Shown piece by piece: positions 18,021 to 27,569 of a DNA stretch of 64,000 nucleotides; positions within the stretch are counted from its first letter, which is position 1, and every line of letters begins with the position of its first letter. Both the position numbers and the translations under genes were made by a program. Source of the DNA: Devosia aquimaris (GTDB lineage Bacteria; Pseudomonadota; Alphaproteobacteria; Rhizobiales; Devosiaceae); NCBI RefSeq assembly GCF_020169335.1, contig NZ_JAIEZN010000002.1, forward strand, positions 1,087,586-1,151,585, in the 5' to 3' direction. The notes below the pieces were generated by a model, which saw only the letters and a list, made by a program, of their open reading frames with translations, was not told where the DNA came from and made no database searches.

Positions 18021-18757
18021 TCCACGCGCGTCAGATAGAGCCCGTCGGGTGGCGCCATGGCGCCGCAACGGCTGCGCTGCCGCGCATCGAGCGCGGCACG
18101 GAAATCGTCAGGCGACCATTTGCCTTCCCCGACGAGCTTGAGCGAGCCAACCATCGAGCGCACCTGGTGATGCAGGAAGCTGCGGGCGCTGGCCGTCACC
18201 ACGATATGGTCCAGTTCCCGCCGGACGCCGAAGACATCGAGCGTCCGCACCGGTGAATTGGCCTGGCATTCCGCAGAACGGAAGGTGGTGAAATCATGCT
18301 TGCCCAGGATCATCCCGGCCGCGTGGTCCATGGCATCGGCATCCAGCGGCATGGGCACATGCCACACCTGCTGGCGCTCCATCACCGCCGGCGCCCGACG
18401 ATTGAGGATGCGATATTCGTAGTGACGGGCGGTGGCCGAGAACCGCGCTTCAAAGCGCTCGTCCACCGCCTCCACCTGCAGCACTGCGACCGGATCGGGC
18501 CGCAGGTGGTAGTTCAGCGCCTCGCGGATACGGAACGGGTCCCAATCCTTGCTGAGGTCGACATGCACCACCTGGCCCAGGGCATGCACACCCGCGTCCG
18601 TGCGCCCCGCCGCCTGGATGGTGACAGTCTCGCCTGACATGCGGCCGATGGCTTCTTCCAGCGCCTGCTGCACGCTGGGCCGATCGGCCTGGCGCTGCCA
18701 GCCGGAAAACGGGGTTCCGTCATATTCGATGGTGAGCTTATAACGGAAAGTAGAAAT
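18014..18757 (-). CDS. truA: tRNA pseudouridine(38-40) synthase TruA, apparent ATT start
   Basis: The enzyme isomerises uridines 38-40 in the anticodon arm of tRNAs. The catalytic Asp is in GRTDAGVH (residue 54 in this numbering). The conserved N-terminus [19 protein letters not shown] is intact, but no ATG, GTG, TTG or CTG occurs in frame between it and the upstream stop at 18881-18883. The first standard start, GTG at 18673, would remove the first beta strand. ATT at 18757, preceded by AGGGA with a 6-base gap, restores the normal length of 247 aa. The start is therefore inferred and unusual. The region just upstream is occupied by an oppositely oriented small gene. Confidence 0.85.
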   Translation of the reverse strand: MSTFRYKLTIEYDGTPFSGWQRQADRPSVQQALEEAIGRMSGETVTIQAAGRTDAGVHALGQVVHVDLSKDWDPFRIREALNYHLRPDPVAVLQVEAVDERFEARFSATARHYEYRILNRRAPAVMERQQVWHVPMPLDADAMDHAAGMILGKHDFTTFRSAECQANSPVRTLDVFGVRRELDHIVVTASARSFLHHQVRSMVGSLKLVGEGKWSPDDFRAALDARQRSRCGAMAPPDGLYLTRVDY

Positions 18758-18768
18758 AGGAGGTCCCT

Positions 18769-19002
18769 TTGGTCTTGTTGCGTAAATTCGAGAGGCTCGA
18801 TGCCGAAAGATACCAGCTTCAAGGAGAGGTAGAAGCGAAGTACGCCGTCTTTGAACGAGATGGCAGGGGGTTCGTGCAAATTAACACCTACGGCAGTCCC
18901 GACAGGGAGATGCCAGGCAAGCTCTCGCAAACTATCCAGCTGGACCGAGAAGGAGCCATTGAGCTGGTGGCAATCCTTCGCAAGGCTTTCGCCATCACCT
19001 AA
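18769..19002 (+). CDS. Small uncharacterised protein inserted between truA and fmt
   Basis: 77 aa if the TTG at 18769 is used (TTG at 18775 or 18778 is also possible). A perfect AGGAGGT at 18758-18764 supports translation. The protein is compact and soluble, with charged beta-strand-like segments ([20 protein letters not shown]) and the ending [23 protein letters not shown] recall small proteins of this pattern in unrelated bacteria but know no proven function. It runs against fmt and truA, its 3' end overlaps the fmt stop by eight bases, and its DNA is poorer in GC, with several AGA/AGG codons. Horizontal insertion is likely. Confidence 0.75.
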   Translation: MVLLRKFERLDAERYQLQGEVEAKYAVFERDGRGFVQINTYGSPDREMPGKLSQTIQLDREGAIELVAILRKAFAIT

Positions 19003-19915
19003 CGCTGGCAGGCAACGTGCCGGCGCCGCGCAGGAACGTCGCCGCATCCATGGCGCCTTTGCCCTCGCGCTGCACCTGCGTCAGGCGCACGGCGCCGCTG
19101 CCGCAGGCAATGGTCAGATCCTTGCCCAGCGTACCGGGCGCGCCGCTGCCGCTGGCGAGCGTCGAGCGAAGGGCCTTGACCCGCACCGGCTTGCCGCCCA
19201 GCTCGATTTCGAACCAGGCGCCGGGGAAGGGGGAGAGGCCGCGGATATGGTTGTGCACCGTCTCGGCCGGCAGCGACCAGTCGATCCGGCTCTCGGCCTT
19301 CTCGATCTTCTTGGCATAGACCGTTCCGTCTTCAGCCTGCGGCGTGAAATCGAGGCTGCCGCGCTCCAGGGCCGCCAGCGCCCGGCCCATCAGGTCCGCG
19401 CCCACCCGCATCATGGTGTCGTGCAGCTCGCCGGCCGTCATGTCGGGGGTGATGGCAATCACTTCGCCCAGGCCGATCGGTCCGGTATCGAGACCTTCTT
19501 CCATCTGCATCACCTGTACGCCCGTCTGGGCATCGCCAGCCATCACGGCGCGCTGGATGGGCGCTGCGCCGCGCCAGCGCGGCAGCAGCGAGCCATGCAA
19601 ATTGATGCAGCCCAGCCGCGGCGCATCCAGCACCGGCTTGGGCAGCAGCAGGCCATAGGCCACCACCACGCCCAGATCGGCATCGAGTGCGGCAAAGGCT
19701 GCCTGTTCGTCCTCGCCCTTGAGCGAGCGCGGCGTGAACACGGGAATGCCAAAGCCCTCGGCTGCGACATGCACGGGCGACTTGCGCTCTTCTTGCCCAC
19801 GCCCGGCGGGCTTGGGCGCACGCGTATAGACGGCAACCACCTCATGGCCCGACGAGACGATCTCGGTCAGGGTCGGAACGGAGAACTCCGGCGTTCCCAT
19901 GAAGACGATGCGCAT
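18995..19915 (-). CDS. fmt: Methionyl-tRNA formyltransferase
   Basis: 306 aa. The N-terminal formyltransferase domain has [11 protein letters not shown], the catalytic [13 protein letters not shown] (Asn and His) and EEGLDTGPI (Asp). The C-terminal domain, which binds initiator tRNA, starts near residue 210. It formylates Met-tRNAfMet. The ATG at 19915 follows GAGGAG. def lies upstream in the same direction, as is standard. The last residues (ASVR) overlap the plus-strand small gene. Confidence 0.96.
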   Translation of the reverse strand: MRIVFMGTPEFSVPTLTEIVSSGHEVVAVYTRAPKPAGRGQEERKSPVHVAAEGFGIPVFTPRSLKGEDEQAAFAALDADLGVVVAYGLLLPKPVLDAPRLGCINLHGSLLPRWRGAAPIQRAVMAGDAQTGVQVMQMEEGLDTGPIGLGEVIAITPDMTAGELHDTMMRVGADLMGRALAALERGSLDFTPQAEDGTVYAKKIEKAESRIDWSLPAETVHNHIRGLSPFPGAWFEIELGGKPVRVKALRSTLASGSGAPGTLGKDLTIACGSGAVRLTQVQREGKGAMDAATFLRGAGTLPASVR

Positions 19916-19991
19916 AGTGGCGGCTCCTCGGTCAGGGCCTTTTGCCCTCAGTCATTCCGAATAGGCATGGCGTGATGCCGGCCAGAAATGG

Positions 19992-20014
19992 ATCACCGGG
20001 ACAAGCCCGGTGAT
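19992..20014. repeat. Dispersed palindrome, family 2 (ATCACCSGG type)
   Basis: ATCACCGGG, loop ACAAG, CCCGGTGAT, in the 129-base gap between def and fmt. The same unit in the opposite orientation occurs at 54365-54387. The flanking TGGATCA is also shared. Confidence 0.7.
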
Positions 20015-20044
20015 AATGGTCGTCAACGCTTGTGCGGCGCGGGC

Positions 20045-20560
20045 CTAGCCGGCAGCGCGCTTGGCGGCCTTTTCGAACTTCTTGATCACCCGGTCGCGCT
20101 TGAGGCGGCTGAGATAGTCGATATAGAGCACGCCATCGAGGTGATCGAGCTCATGCTGGATGCAGACGGCCAGCTTGCCCTCGGCTTCCAGCGTAACCTC
20201 TTTGCCTTCGAGGTCGGTATAGGTCACCGTCACCTCATTGGGGCGCTCGACTTCATAGTAGAGCTCGGGGATCGACAGGCACCCTTCCTCGGTCACCTGC
20301 ATCTGCTCGCCGAAATGGGTGATCTCGGGGTTGATCATCACCAGCGGCGTGGGGGTCTCATCCTCGCCGGCCAGATCCATCACCACGATGCGCTTCATCA
20401 CGCCGATCTGCGGCGCGGCCAGGCCGATGCCGGGCGCGTCATACATGGTGTCGAGCATGTCCTTGGCCAGTTCCTTGATGGAGTCATCGACCGTATCGAT
20501 CGGATCGGTGACGGCCCGCAGGCGCGCATCAGGAATGACAAGAATGGGGCGGATAGCCAT
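20045..20560 (-). CDS. def: Peptide deformylase
   Basis: 171 aa iron/zinc hydrolase that removes the N-formyl group from new proteins. The three motifs are present: GIGLAAPQIG (near 43-52), EEGCLSIPE (metal Cys) and QHELDHLDG (metal His pair and catalytic Glu). The start at 20560 gives the usual MAIRPILVIPD N-terminus. It forms the first gene of the def-fmt unit. Confidence 0.96.
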   Translation of the reverse strand: MAIRPILVIPDARLRAVTDPIDTVDDSIKELAKDMLDTMYDAPGIGLAAPQIGVMKRIVVMDLAGEDETPTPLVMINPEITHFGEQMQVTEEGCLSIPELYYEVERPNEVTVTYTDLEGKEVTLEAEGKLAVCIQHELDHLDGVLYIDYLSRLKRDRVIKKFEKAAKRAAG

Positions 20561-20708
20561 GTGTGTTGGTCCGGCGAAAGGGGAATTGCCTCTCGATATG
20601 GTATTTCCGCGCGCCGGGTCAACTGTCGTGGCCATCTCGACCGCCCGATGCGCCCTGTCATGTCCCCGGAACATTATGGCAACGCCTCGAATCGGCTAGT
20701 GTGTCGGG

Positions 20709-22136
20709 ATGGACACTCAGCTCTTCATGCTCGGCGACTGGCCGATCACCACCGCCACGGCCGCCCTGGCCGCCGGGCTCCTGCTCGCCCTGGGCCTTGG
20801 CATTGCCGTGATCTCAACCATGCGCGCCAGTGCCGCGCGGGCTGAGGCCGCCGCCCAACAGGCTTCCGACCAGCTGCGCAGCAATTTCCAGGCCCAGATC
20901 GCCGAACGCGACCGCCGCATCGAAGAGCTGGTCCGCCAGATCCAGCAGGAGCGCCAGCGCGGCGAGGGCCTGCTCGACGCCGAACGCAGTCGCAATGCGG
21001 ATCTTCTGGGCGAAGTCTCGGGCCTGCGCGCCCGCATGGCCGAGCAGGAAAAGCAGTCTGCCGAAAATCTCCAGCGCTTCCTCGAGGCGCGCCAGCACAT
21101 GACCGACGAGTTCAAGGCCATTGCAGGCGACGTGCTCAAGAGCCATGGCGAAACCTTCTCCAAGCAGAACCGCGAGCAGGTCGACAATCTGCTCAAACCG
21201 CTCAATGACAAGATCGTAGCATTTCAGAGCGAACTGCTACGGGATCGTGCCACCATGGGTGAACAGATCCGGGCTTTGAGCGCTAGCAATTTGCAGATCA
21301 CCACCGAGGCGCAGAACCTCACCCGTGCGCTCAAGGGCAATTCGCAAACCCAGGGCGCCTGGGGCGAAATGATCCTCTCCACCATCCTCGAAGGCTCGGG
21401 CCTGCGCGAAGGCGAGGAGTTCGTCACCCAGACCAGCCACACCGCCGAGGACGGCAGCCGGGTCCGCACCGATGTCGAAGTGCTGATGCCCAACAATGAC
21501 CGGCTGGTAATTGATTCCAAGGTCTCGCTGACCGCTTTCGAGGCCTATGTGAATGCCGAGGACGAGGCAAAAAGCCAGCATTTGCAGGCCCATATCGTCT
21601 CCATTCGCAGCCATATCCGCACGCTGGGCGAAAAGACCTATCAGCGCCATGCGCGCAGCAGCCTCGATTATGTGATGATGTTCGTGCCCATCGAATCCGC
21701 CCTAGCCACCGCTATCCAGGCCGACGCCAAGCTGGTCGAATATGGCATGAGCCAGGGCGTCATGCTGACCACGCCCACCACGCTGATGACCGTGCTGCGC
21801 ACGGTGCGCAATGTCTGGGATATCGAGAAACGCCACCGCAACGCCGAGGAAATCGCCAGCCGCGCCGGCGCGCTCTACGACAAGGTCGTGGGCTTTCTGG
21901 GCAGCATGGACAAGCTCGATGGCCATCTCGAAAAGGCGCGCAGCAGCTTTGACGACGCGCGTGGCCAGTTGGTCAGCGGCAAGGGCAATGTCGTGCGCCA
22001 GGTGGAAATGCTGCGCGAACTGGGCGCCAAGTCGAGCCGGGCGATCCCGGCCGGCTGGGAGAGTTCCGAGGGCGGCTCACCTGCCGACGCGCCCACGCTG
22101 CGCCTGGTTGCCGATGATCCCGGCGATCTCGCCTAG
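20709..22136 (+). CDS. rmuC: RmuC-family DNA recombination protein
   Basis: 475 aa. An N-terminal membrane helix (about 15-36) is followed by a long coiled coil (about 40-165) and the RmuC nuclease-like domain (about 190-400), with [17 protein letters not shown] and [17 protein letters not shown]. RmuC limits inversions in E. coli; the biochemical activity is not proven. It is divergent from def and its stop overlaps the recR stop region by four bases. Confidence 0.92.
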   Translation: MDTQLFMLGDWPITTATAALAAGLLLALGLGIAVISTMRASAARAEAAAQQASDQLRSNFQAQIAERDRRIEELVRQIQQERQRGEGLLDAERSRNADLLGEVSGLRARMAEQEKQSAENLQRFLEARQHMTDEFKAIAGDVLKSHGETFSKQNREQVDNLLKPLNDKIVAFQSELLRDRATMGEQIRALSASNLQITTEAQNLTRALKGNSQTQGAWGEMILSTILEGSGLREGEEFVTQTSHTAEDGSRVRTDVEVLMPNNDRLVIDSKVSLTAFEAYVNAEDEAKSQHLQAHIVSIRSHIRTLGEKTYQRHARSSLDYVMMFVPIESALATAIQADAKLVEYGMSQGVMLTTPTTLMTVLRTVRNVWDIEKRHRNAEEIASRAGALYDKVVGFLGSMDKLDGHLEKARSSFDDARGQLVSGKGNVVRQVEMLRELGAKSSRAIPAGWESSEGGSPADAPTLRLVADDPGDLA

Positions 22137-22729
22137 AGGCTGGTGCGGGCCTTGAGCGCCTGGCTGAGCGTGCCTTCGTCCAGATAATCCAGCTCGCCGC
22201 CCATGGGCACGCCATGCGCCAGCCGGGTGATGGTCAGGTTCTGCCCGCTGAGCCGGTCGGTGATATAATGCGCCGTGGTCTGGCCTTCGACGGTGGCGTT
22301 GACGGCCAGCACGATCTCGCGGAACTCCGGCGCCCGCCGGATCAGGGCATCGATGCTGATGTCATCGGGACCGACGCCATCTAGCGGGGACAGCACGCCG
22401 CCCAGCACGTGGTAGCGCACGGCGCCAACGCCGGCCCGTTCCAGGGCCCACAGGTCAGCCACATCCTCGACCACGATCAGCATGCCACTCTCGGCCCGCC
22501 GGGGATCGGCGCAGATGGTGCAGGGGCTGACCGTATCGACATTGCCGCACACTTCGCAGGTGCACACCGCTGCCACGGCGCGGTCCAGCGCCGCCGACAG
22601 CGGGATCATCAGCTGGTCCTTCTTCTTGATCAGCTGCAGCACAGCCCGCCGCGCCGAGCGCGGGCCAAAGCCCGGCAGGCGCGCCATCAGCTGGATCAGC
22701 TGTTCAATCTCGGGTCCACCATTGGCCAA
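22133..22729 (-). CDS. recR: Recombination mediator RecR
   Basis: 198 aa. Helix-hairpin-helix [12 protein letters not shown] near the N-terminus, a zinc-binding C-x2-C...C-x2-C module ([16 protein letters not shown]) and a Toprim domain (about 80-170) follow in the standard order. It acts in the RecFOR gap-repair pathway. The start is TTG at 22729; no ATG lies between it and the in-frame ybaB stop 12 bases upstream, so recR depends on translational coupling. Confidence 0.95.
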   Translation of the reverse strand: MANGGPEIEQLIQLMARLPGFGPRSARRAVLQLIKKKDQLMIPLSAALDRAVAAVCTCEVCGNVDTVSPCTICADPRRAESGMLIVVEDVADLWALERAGVGAVRYHVLGGVLSPLDGVGPDDISIDALIRRAPEFREIVLAVNATVEGQTTAHYITDRLSGQNLTITRLAHGVPMGGELDYLDEGTLSQALKARTSL

Positions 22730-22741
22730 TTGAGCGGCAGC

Positions 22742-23065
22742 CTAAAACGGAAACTTCATGCCGGGCGGCAGGGGAAGGCCTGCCGTGACCTCGGCCATCT
22801 TGCTCTGCATCTCGGCCTCGCTCTTGGCCTTGGCGTCGTTGTGCGCGGCAATGATCAGGTCTTCGAGCACTTCGACATCGTCGTCCTTGAACAGGGACGG
22901 ATCGATTTTGATGCCCTTCATTTCACCCTTGCCGCTGAGCGACACGGTGACCATGCCGCCGCCGGACCGGCCTTCCACAACCAGCTCGGCAAGCTGGGCC
23001 TGCATGGCCTCCATCTTGCCCTTCATTTCGCTGGCGGCCTTCATCATACCCATGATGTCTTTCAT
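22742..23065 (-). CDS. ybaB: YbaB/EbfC nucleoid-associated protein
   Basis: 107 aa DNA-binding protein of the YbaB/EbfC family, with the usual [18 protein letters not shown] helix and the Gly-rich [17 protein letters not shown] strand. Its ATG overlaps the dnaX stop (ATGA), and recR follows; dnaX-ybaB-recR is a conserved order. Confidence 0.93.
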   Translation of the reverse strand: MKDIMGMMKAASEMKGKMEAMQAQLAELVVEGRSGGGMVTVSLSGKGEMKGIKIDPSLFKDDDVEVLEDLIIAAHNDAKAKSEAEMQSKMAEVTAGLPLPPGMKFPF

Positions 23066-24834
23066 TCGTCGTCCTCTTCGGGTGGTGGGGGCGGCAGATC
23101 GTCAACCACGGCAGCGGCCTCGTCGCGCACCGTCACATTGACGACCTTGGCGCCCGGAAATGTCTCAAGAATGGCCTTGACCAGCGGGTCGGCATGGGCG
23201 GCTTCGTGCGCCGCCTGCTTGCGCTGCTCGGTCTCCTGGCGCAGCGTCAGCCCTTCCGGCGGCTTGGTCGAGACCATGACGAGCCAGCGCTCGCCAGTCC
23301 ACAGCTGCAACCGTGCTGAAAGCGTGGCGATGATGCCGGGATCGGTGCCATCCATCAGCGCCACTTCAATACGGCCCTGTTCAAAGGAAATCGGCCGCAT
23401 CGAGCCTTCGAGCGCGAGCTTGACCAGCACGTCGCGCTTGGCGCCGGCCAGGGCAATCAGATCCTTGTAGCTGGTCACCGTCGCCAAAGCCGGCTTGGGC
23501 ACGGCGACTGCCTGCGGCATCTGGGGCGATGCCGCCACCGCATCGACCGTCTCGGGCTGTTCGATGCGCATGGCCGAGGCGCTGGACGCGCCGCCACCCG
23601 ACGGCCCCGAGGGGCGATCATTACGCGGCGGCAGGGCCATGCTGGGCATGGCAGGGGCCGGCGCCGGCTGGTTGGCCAGCTTGGCGATGAGATCGTCCGG
23701 GCTTGGCAGATCGGCGGCATAAGCCAGCCGGATCAGTGCCATTTCGGCCGCCTGCAGCCCATTGTTGGCCCGCGAAACTTCCTCATGGCCCTTGAACAGG
23801 ATCTGCCAGGCGCGCGTCAGCGCACGCATCGGCAGCTTGCCCGCCAGTTCGGCACCGCGGCGGCGCTCGTCCGGCGTCAGCGAGACATCGTCGGCAGCCG
23901 CCGGGACGACCTTGATGCGGGTCACCAGATGGGTGAAGTCGGCCAGGTCGGCCACCAGCGTCTGCGGATCGGCGCCCAGATCATACAGATTGCGCATGGT
24001 GCTGATGGCGTCGCCAATGCGGCCGCCCATCAGCTCTTCGAACAGATCAATGATGCGGGCCCGGTCGCCCAGGCCCAGCATGGCCTTGACCGTCGCGGCT
24101 GTCACCGTGCCATTGCCATGCGCAATGGCCTGATCGAGCAGGCTCAGATTGTCGCGCGCCGACCCTTCGCCGGCCCGCACGATCATTGCCAGCGCCTCTG
24201 GCTCAAAACCGATCCCCTCCTGGTTGAGGATCGATTCGAGATAGGCCGACATGATCTCGGGCGTGATGCGCCGCAGGTCGAACCGCATGCAGCGGCTCAG
24301 GATCGTCACCGGTACCTTGCGGATTTCGGTGGTGGCAAAGATGAACTTCACATAGGGCGGCGGCTCTTCCAGCGTCTTGAGCAGCCCGTTGAAGGCCGCC
24401 GTGGAGAGCATGTGCACCTCGTCGATGACATAGACTTTGTACGGCGCCGAGGAGGGCGCGTATTTCACCGAGTCGATGATCTCGCGGATGTCGCCAATGC
24501 CGGTATTGGAGGCCGCGTCCATTTCGATCACGTCGACATGGCGGCCTTCGATGATGGCGCGACAGTGCTCGCCCTCCACGCTCAGGTCGAGCGTAGGATG
24601 GGGGCCGCTGGCATCTTCATAGTTGAAGGCACGGGCCAGGATGCGGGCGGTGGTCGTCTTGCCCACGCCGCGCACGCCGGTCAGGATAAAGGCGTGGTGA
24701 ATACGGTTCTGCGCAAAGGCATTGCCCAGCGTCTGCACCATGGCGTCCTGGCCGACGAGCGTGGTGAAGTCGCGCGGGCGATACTTCCGCGCAAGCACGA
24801 GATAGGGCGATGATGCAGAATCGGAGCCAGCCAT
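23062..24834 (-). CDS. dnaX: DNA polymerase III subunits gamma/tau
   Basis: 590 aa AAA+ clamp-loader subunit. Walker [10 protein letters not shown] is near residues 53-61, [10 protein letters not shown] is Walker B, and [12 protein letters not shown] is sensor 1. The arginine finger is in SRC. In the segment that carries a four-cysteine zinc module in E. coli only one Cys remains (GEHCRAI), as I recall for rhizobial DnaX. A Pro/Ala-rich linker (about 385-440) leads to the tau C-terminal domain. The SRP RNA gene lies upstream on the same strand. Confidence 0.95.
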   Translation of the reverse strand: MAGSDSASSPYLVLARKYRPRDFTTLVGQDAMVQTLGNAFAQNRIHHAFILTGVRGVGKTTTARILARAFNYEDASGPHPTLDLSVEGEHCRAIIEGRHVDVIEMDAASNTGIGDIREIIDSVKYAPSSAPYKVYVIDEVHMLSTAAFNGLLKTLEEPPPYVKFIFATTEIRKVPVTILSRCMRFDLRRITPEIMSAYLESILNQEGIGFEPEALAMIVRAGEGSARDNLSLLDQAIAHGNGTVTAATVKAMLGLGDRARIIDLFEELMGGRIGDAISTMRNLYDLGADPQTLVADLADFTHLVTRIKVVPAAADDVSLTPDERRRGAELAGKLPMRALTRAWQILFKGHEEVSRANNGLQAAEMALIRLAYAADLPSPDDLIAKLANQPAPAPAMPSMALPPRNDRPSGPSGGGASSASAMRIEQPETVDAVAASPQMPQAVAVPKPALATVTSYKDLIALAGAKRDVLVKLALEGSMRPISFEQGRIEVALMDGTDPGIIATLSARLQLWTGERWLVMVSTKPPEGLTLRQETEQRKQAAHEAAHADPLVKAILETFPGAKVVNVTVRDEAAAVVDDLPPPPPEEDDE

Positions 24835-24909
24835 TTCGCTTTCTTACCACATCGGGTGGGAAAGCCTCTGCCTGGGCTGTGCAAACCCTGTGATGGCCAA
24901 AGGCTGCAG

Positions 24910-25005
24910 TAGGAGGCTGGCAACGACCCGTGAAGGTCTCGTTGGGGCTGCTTCCTTCCGGACCTGACCCGGTTGGCGAGGAACACGTCCGCGCCAACCT
25001 CCCGA
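24910..25005 (-). ncRNA. ffs: Signal recognition particle RNA (4.5S type)
   Basis: Read on the minus strand, the RNA contains GGGTCAGGTCCGGAAGGAAG and CAGCC, the universal SRP domain IV with its GGAA tetraloop and asymmetric loop. The ends GGAGGTTGGC (about 25002-24993) and GCCAGCCTCC (about 24921-24912) pair with one G-U, defining a hairpin of roughly 92-96 nt. The exact ends are estimated. Location upstream of dnaX is common in alphaproteobacteria. Confidence 0.95.
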
Positions 25006-25125
25006 TGCGCTATATGCGAATTAATTGGCGCGATGGCAAGACCCGCCGCCACCCAGATCGCGGCAGCGTGTTTCCCCGCCTTGCCGCAATGCTCTAGAAG
25101 GGGACGACTCATCTGGAGCCCAACA

Positions 25126-25986
25126 ATGGCCAAACGCCGCCCCACCCCTTTGCGCACCTCCGGCGAGGATGTCGCCGCCAGCAAGCGCGCGCCACAGACT
25201 CCCCAGACCGAATCGGCTGCCTTTCGCCTGGCTTTTGCCGACGACGAATTTCTGACGTCCGAAGATACTCGCGGCATCCGCTTCCAGCTTGAATACCTCA
25301 AGCCGGAGTTCCGCCTGCGTGAGCGATCCATCAATTCTACGGTGGTTTTGTTCGGCGGCGCCCGCATTCCCGAGCCCGGCAAGGCCGCCTGGGCAGCGCG
25401 CAACGATATCCAGCGCGCCAATCTTGAGGCGGCTTCGCACTATTATGACGAGGCGCGCCATTTCGCCCAGCTCGCCTCAGCGACCGCCAAGGCGCTCGAT
25501 TTCAAGGACTATGTGGTCGTCACCGGCGGTGGGCCCGGCGTGATGGAGGCGGGCAACCGCGGCGCGGCCGATGTCGGAGCGCCTTCGATCGGGCTCAATA
25601 TCGTGCTGCCGCACGAGCAGGCGCCCAATCCCTATGTGACGCCGGAACTGAGCTTCAACTTCCACTATTTCGCTACGCGCAAGATCCATTTCCTGATGCG
25701 GGCCAAGGCTGTGGCGGTGTTCCCCGGCGGCTTCGGCACGCTGGACGAGTTCTTCGAGACCCTGACCCTGATCCAGACCGGTCGCATGGCGCGCATTCCG
25801 CTGTTGCTGTTCGGGGCAGGGTTCTGGAGCAAGGTGATCAATTTCGAGGCGCTGGCGGAGGCTGGAACCATAGCCCCCACCGATCCGGACCTTTTCACCA
25901 TCGTCGAGACGGCCGAAGAGGGCTGGGACGTGATCCGTCGCTTCTACAACCTGCCCAAGATCGATGAGGTGTTGCGGGGTGACTAG
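25126..25986 (+). CDS. LOG-family protein (TIGR00730-like)
   Basis: 286 aa. The LOG/lysine-decarboxylase-like fold is shown by GGGPGVMEAGNRGA and PGGFGTLDEFFE, the signature of nucleotide-monophosphate phosphoribohydrolases. Family members release ribose 5-phosphate from NMPs or cytokinin nucleotides; which one applies here is not clear. About 60 extra N-terminal residues are polar and low in complexity. GGAG at 25115-25118 supports the ATG at 25126; an earlier in-frame ATG at 24973 runs into the SRP RNA gene and was rejected. Confidence 0.88.
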   Translation: MAKRRPTPLRTSGEDVAASKRAPQTPQTESAAFRLAFADDEFLTSEDTRGIRFQLEYLKPEFRLRERSINSTVVLFGGARIPEPGKAAWAARNDIQRANLEAASHYYDEARHFAQLASATAKALDFKDYVVVTGGGPGVMEAGNRGAADVGAPSIGLNIVLPHEQAPNPYVTPELSFNFHYFATRKIHFLMRAKAVAVFPGGFGTLDEFFETLTLIQTGRMARIPLLLFGAGFWSKVINFEALAEAGTIAPTDPDLFTIVETAEEGWDVIRRFYNLPKIDEVLRGD

Positions 25987-26014
25987 GGCTGCAACCCAGC
26001 CCTCACATCCCAAA

Positions 26015-26033
26015 CATTGCGCGATGCGCAATG
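26015..26033. promoter_or_regulatory. Perfect 19-bp palindrome upstream of sthA
   Basis: CATTGCGC-GAT-GCGCAATG, about 54 bases before the sthA start and 29 bases after the LOG-protein stop. It has no T-run, so an operator is more likely than a terminator. Confidence 0.5.
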
Positions 26034-26086
26034 GCAGTGTCACAGTCTGCCGGTAGGCGTCGCTGGCGTCGAATCGGGGGCAGCAG

Positions 26087-27502
26087 TTGAACACATACAA
26101 TCTCGTCGTCATCGGCAGTGGTCCGGCCGGCCGTCGTGCCGCCATTCAGGCCGCCAAGTTGGGCAAGTCGGTCCTGGTGGTAGAAAACCGGCTGCGCCTG
26201 GGCGGGGTGTCCGTGCACACCGGCACCATTCCGTCCAAGACGCTGCGTGAGACCGTGCTCAACCTGTCCGGCTGGCGGGAACGCGGGTTCTACGGCCTGT
26301 CCTATCGCGTCAAGAAGGACATCGAGGGCAAGGACCTCGGCGCCCGGCTGCGCATGACCCTCGACTATGAGATCGAGGTGCTCGAACACCAGTTCGCCCG
26401 CAACGGCGTGCGCACCTTTGCTGGCAAGGCACGCTTCATCGACGCCAACCACATCAGCGTCACCGACCCGACCGGCGATGTGCACACCTTTGGTTTTGAA
26501 CATGCCGTGATCGCTGTGGGCACGGCGCCCTATCGTCCGGCCAATATCCCTTTCAACGACCATTCGGTGGTCGATAGCGACAGCCTCGTTTATGAGCCGC
26601 GTGTGCCGCGCAGCCTGACTGTGGTGGGCGCGGGCGTCATCGGCATCGAATATGCAACCATCTTCTCGGCCCTCGATGTGCCCGTCACGATCATCGAGCC
26701 GCGCGACACCATCCTTGATTTCATCGACCGCGAAATCATCGAGGAATTCACCCATGACCTGCGCAAGCGCGGCATGACAATCCGGTTCGGCGCCAAGGTC
26801 GATACGGTTGAACTCGACGAGCAGGGCTGGCCCGTGGCCATCCTCGCCGATGGCCGCCGCATCCGCTCCGACATGCTGCTCTACGCAGCCGGACGCAGCG
26901 GCGCCACGGCCGATCTGGGGCTGGAAAACTGCGGCATCGTCCCTGCCGACCGCGGTCGGCTCAAGGTTGATCCCATCACCTTCCAGACCACCACGCGCAA
27001 CATCTATGCTGCCGGCGACGTCATTGGCTTTCCGTCCCTGGCTTCGACCTCGATGGAACAGGGGCGTATCGCCGCGCTCCATGCCTGTGGCGCGGCCATG
27101 CCGCCGGCGCCGGCCTTCTTTCCCTATGGCATCTATGCCGTGCCCGAGATCTCCACCGTCGGCCTCACCGAGCAGCAGGTGCGCGAACAGGGCATTGCCT
27201 ATGAGAGCGGCGTCGCCCGTTTCCGCGAGACCTCGCGCGGTCACATCATGGGTCTGCAGTCTGGGATGATGAAGATGATCTTCTCGCTCGAGACCCGCAA
27301 GCTGCTGGGCGTCCACATCGTGGGCGAGGGCGCCACAGAGCTGATCCACATCGGTCAGGCGGTGCTCAATCTGGGCGGTACGCTGGACTATTTTGTGGAA
27401 AATGCCTTCAACTATCCCACCCTGGCCGAGGCCTACAAGATCGCCGCGCTCGATGCCTGGAACCGCATGCCGCGCCATGCCTCCAGCGTTCCCGGTCAAT
27501 AG
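26087..27502 (+). CDS. sthA: Si-specific NAD(P)+ transhydrogenase (soluble)
   Basis: 471 aa FAD flavoprotein that moves reducing equivalents between NADPH and NAD. The N-terminal FAD site is VIGSGPAGRRAA. Where disulfide reductases have CxxxxC, this has HTGTIPSKTLRE, the transhydrogenase form without the redox-active Cys pair. The NAD(P) site VVGAGVIGIEYA and the C-terminal ELIHIGQAVLNLGGTLDYF also match SthA. The start is TTG at 26087 behind GGGGG. Confidence 0.92.
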   Translation: MNTYNLVVIGSGPAGRRAAIQAAKLGKSVLVVENRLRLGGVSVHTGTIPSKTLRETVLNLSGWRERGFYGLSYRVKKDIEGKDLGARLRMTLDYEIEVLEHQFARNGVRTFAGKARFIDANHISVTDPTGDVHTFGFEHAVIAVGTAPYRPANIPFNDHSVVDSDSLVYEPRVPRSLTVVGAGVIGIEYATIFSALDVPVTIIEPRDTILDFIDREIIEEFTHDLRKRGMTIRFGAKVDTVELDEQGWPVAILADGRRIRSDMLLYAAGRSGATADLGLENCGIVPADRGRLKVDPITFQTTTRNIYAAGDVIGFPSLASTSMEQGRIAALHACGAAMPPAPAFFPYGIYAVPEISTVGLTEQQVREQGIAYESGVARFRETSRGHIMGLQSGMMKMIFSLETRKLLGVHIVGEGATELIHIGQAVLNLGGTLDYFVENAFNYPTLAEAYKIAALDAWNRMPRHASSVPGQ

Positions 27503-27569
27503 TGCAGGCTGGCGCAGGACGGCTCGGGGCACTAGGTTCGGTGCTTTCCGATGACGAAAGCCTTCCGCC

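Noticed and set aside
22730..22744. Frameshift or fusion of ybaB and recR
   Set aside because: They share a frame and are separated only by TAG and four sense codons, but both proteins are full length and the order is normal; recR simply uses TTG.
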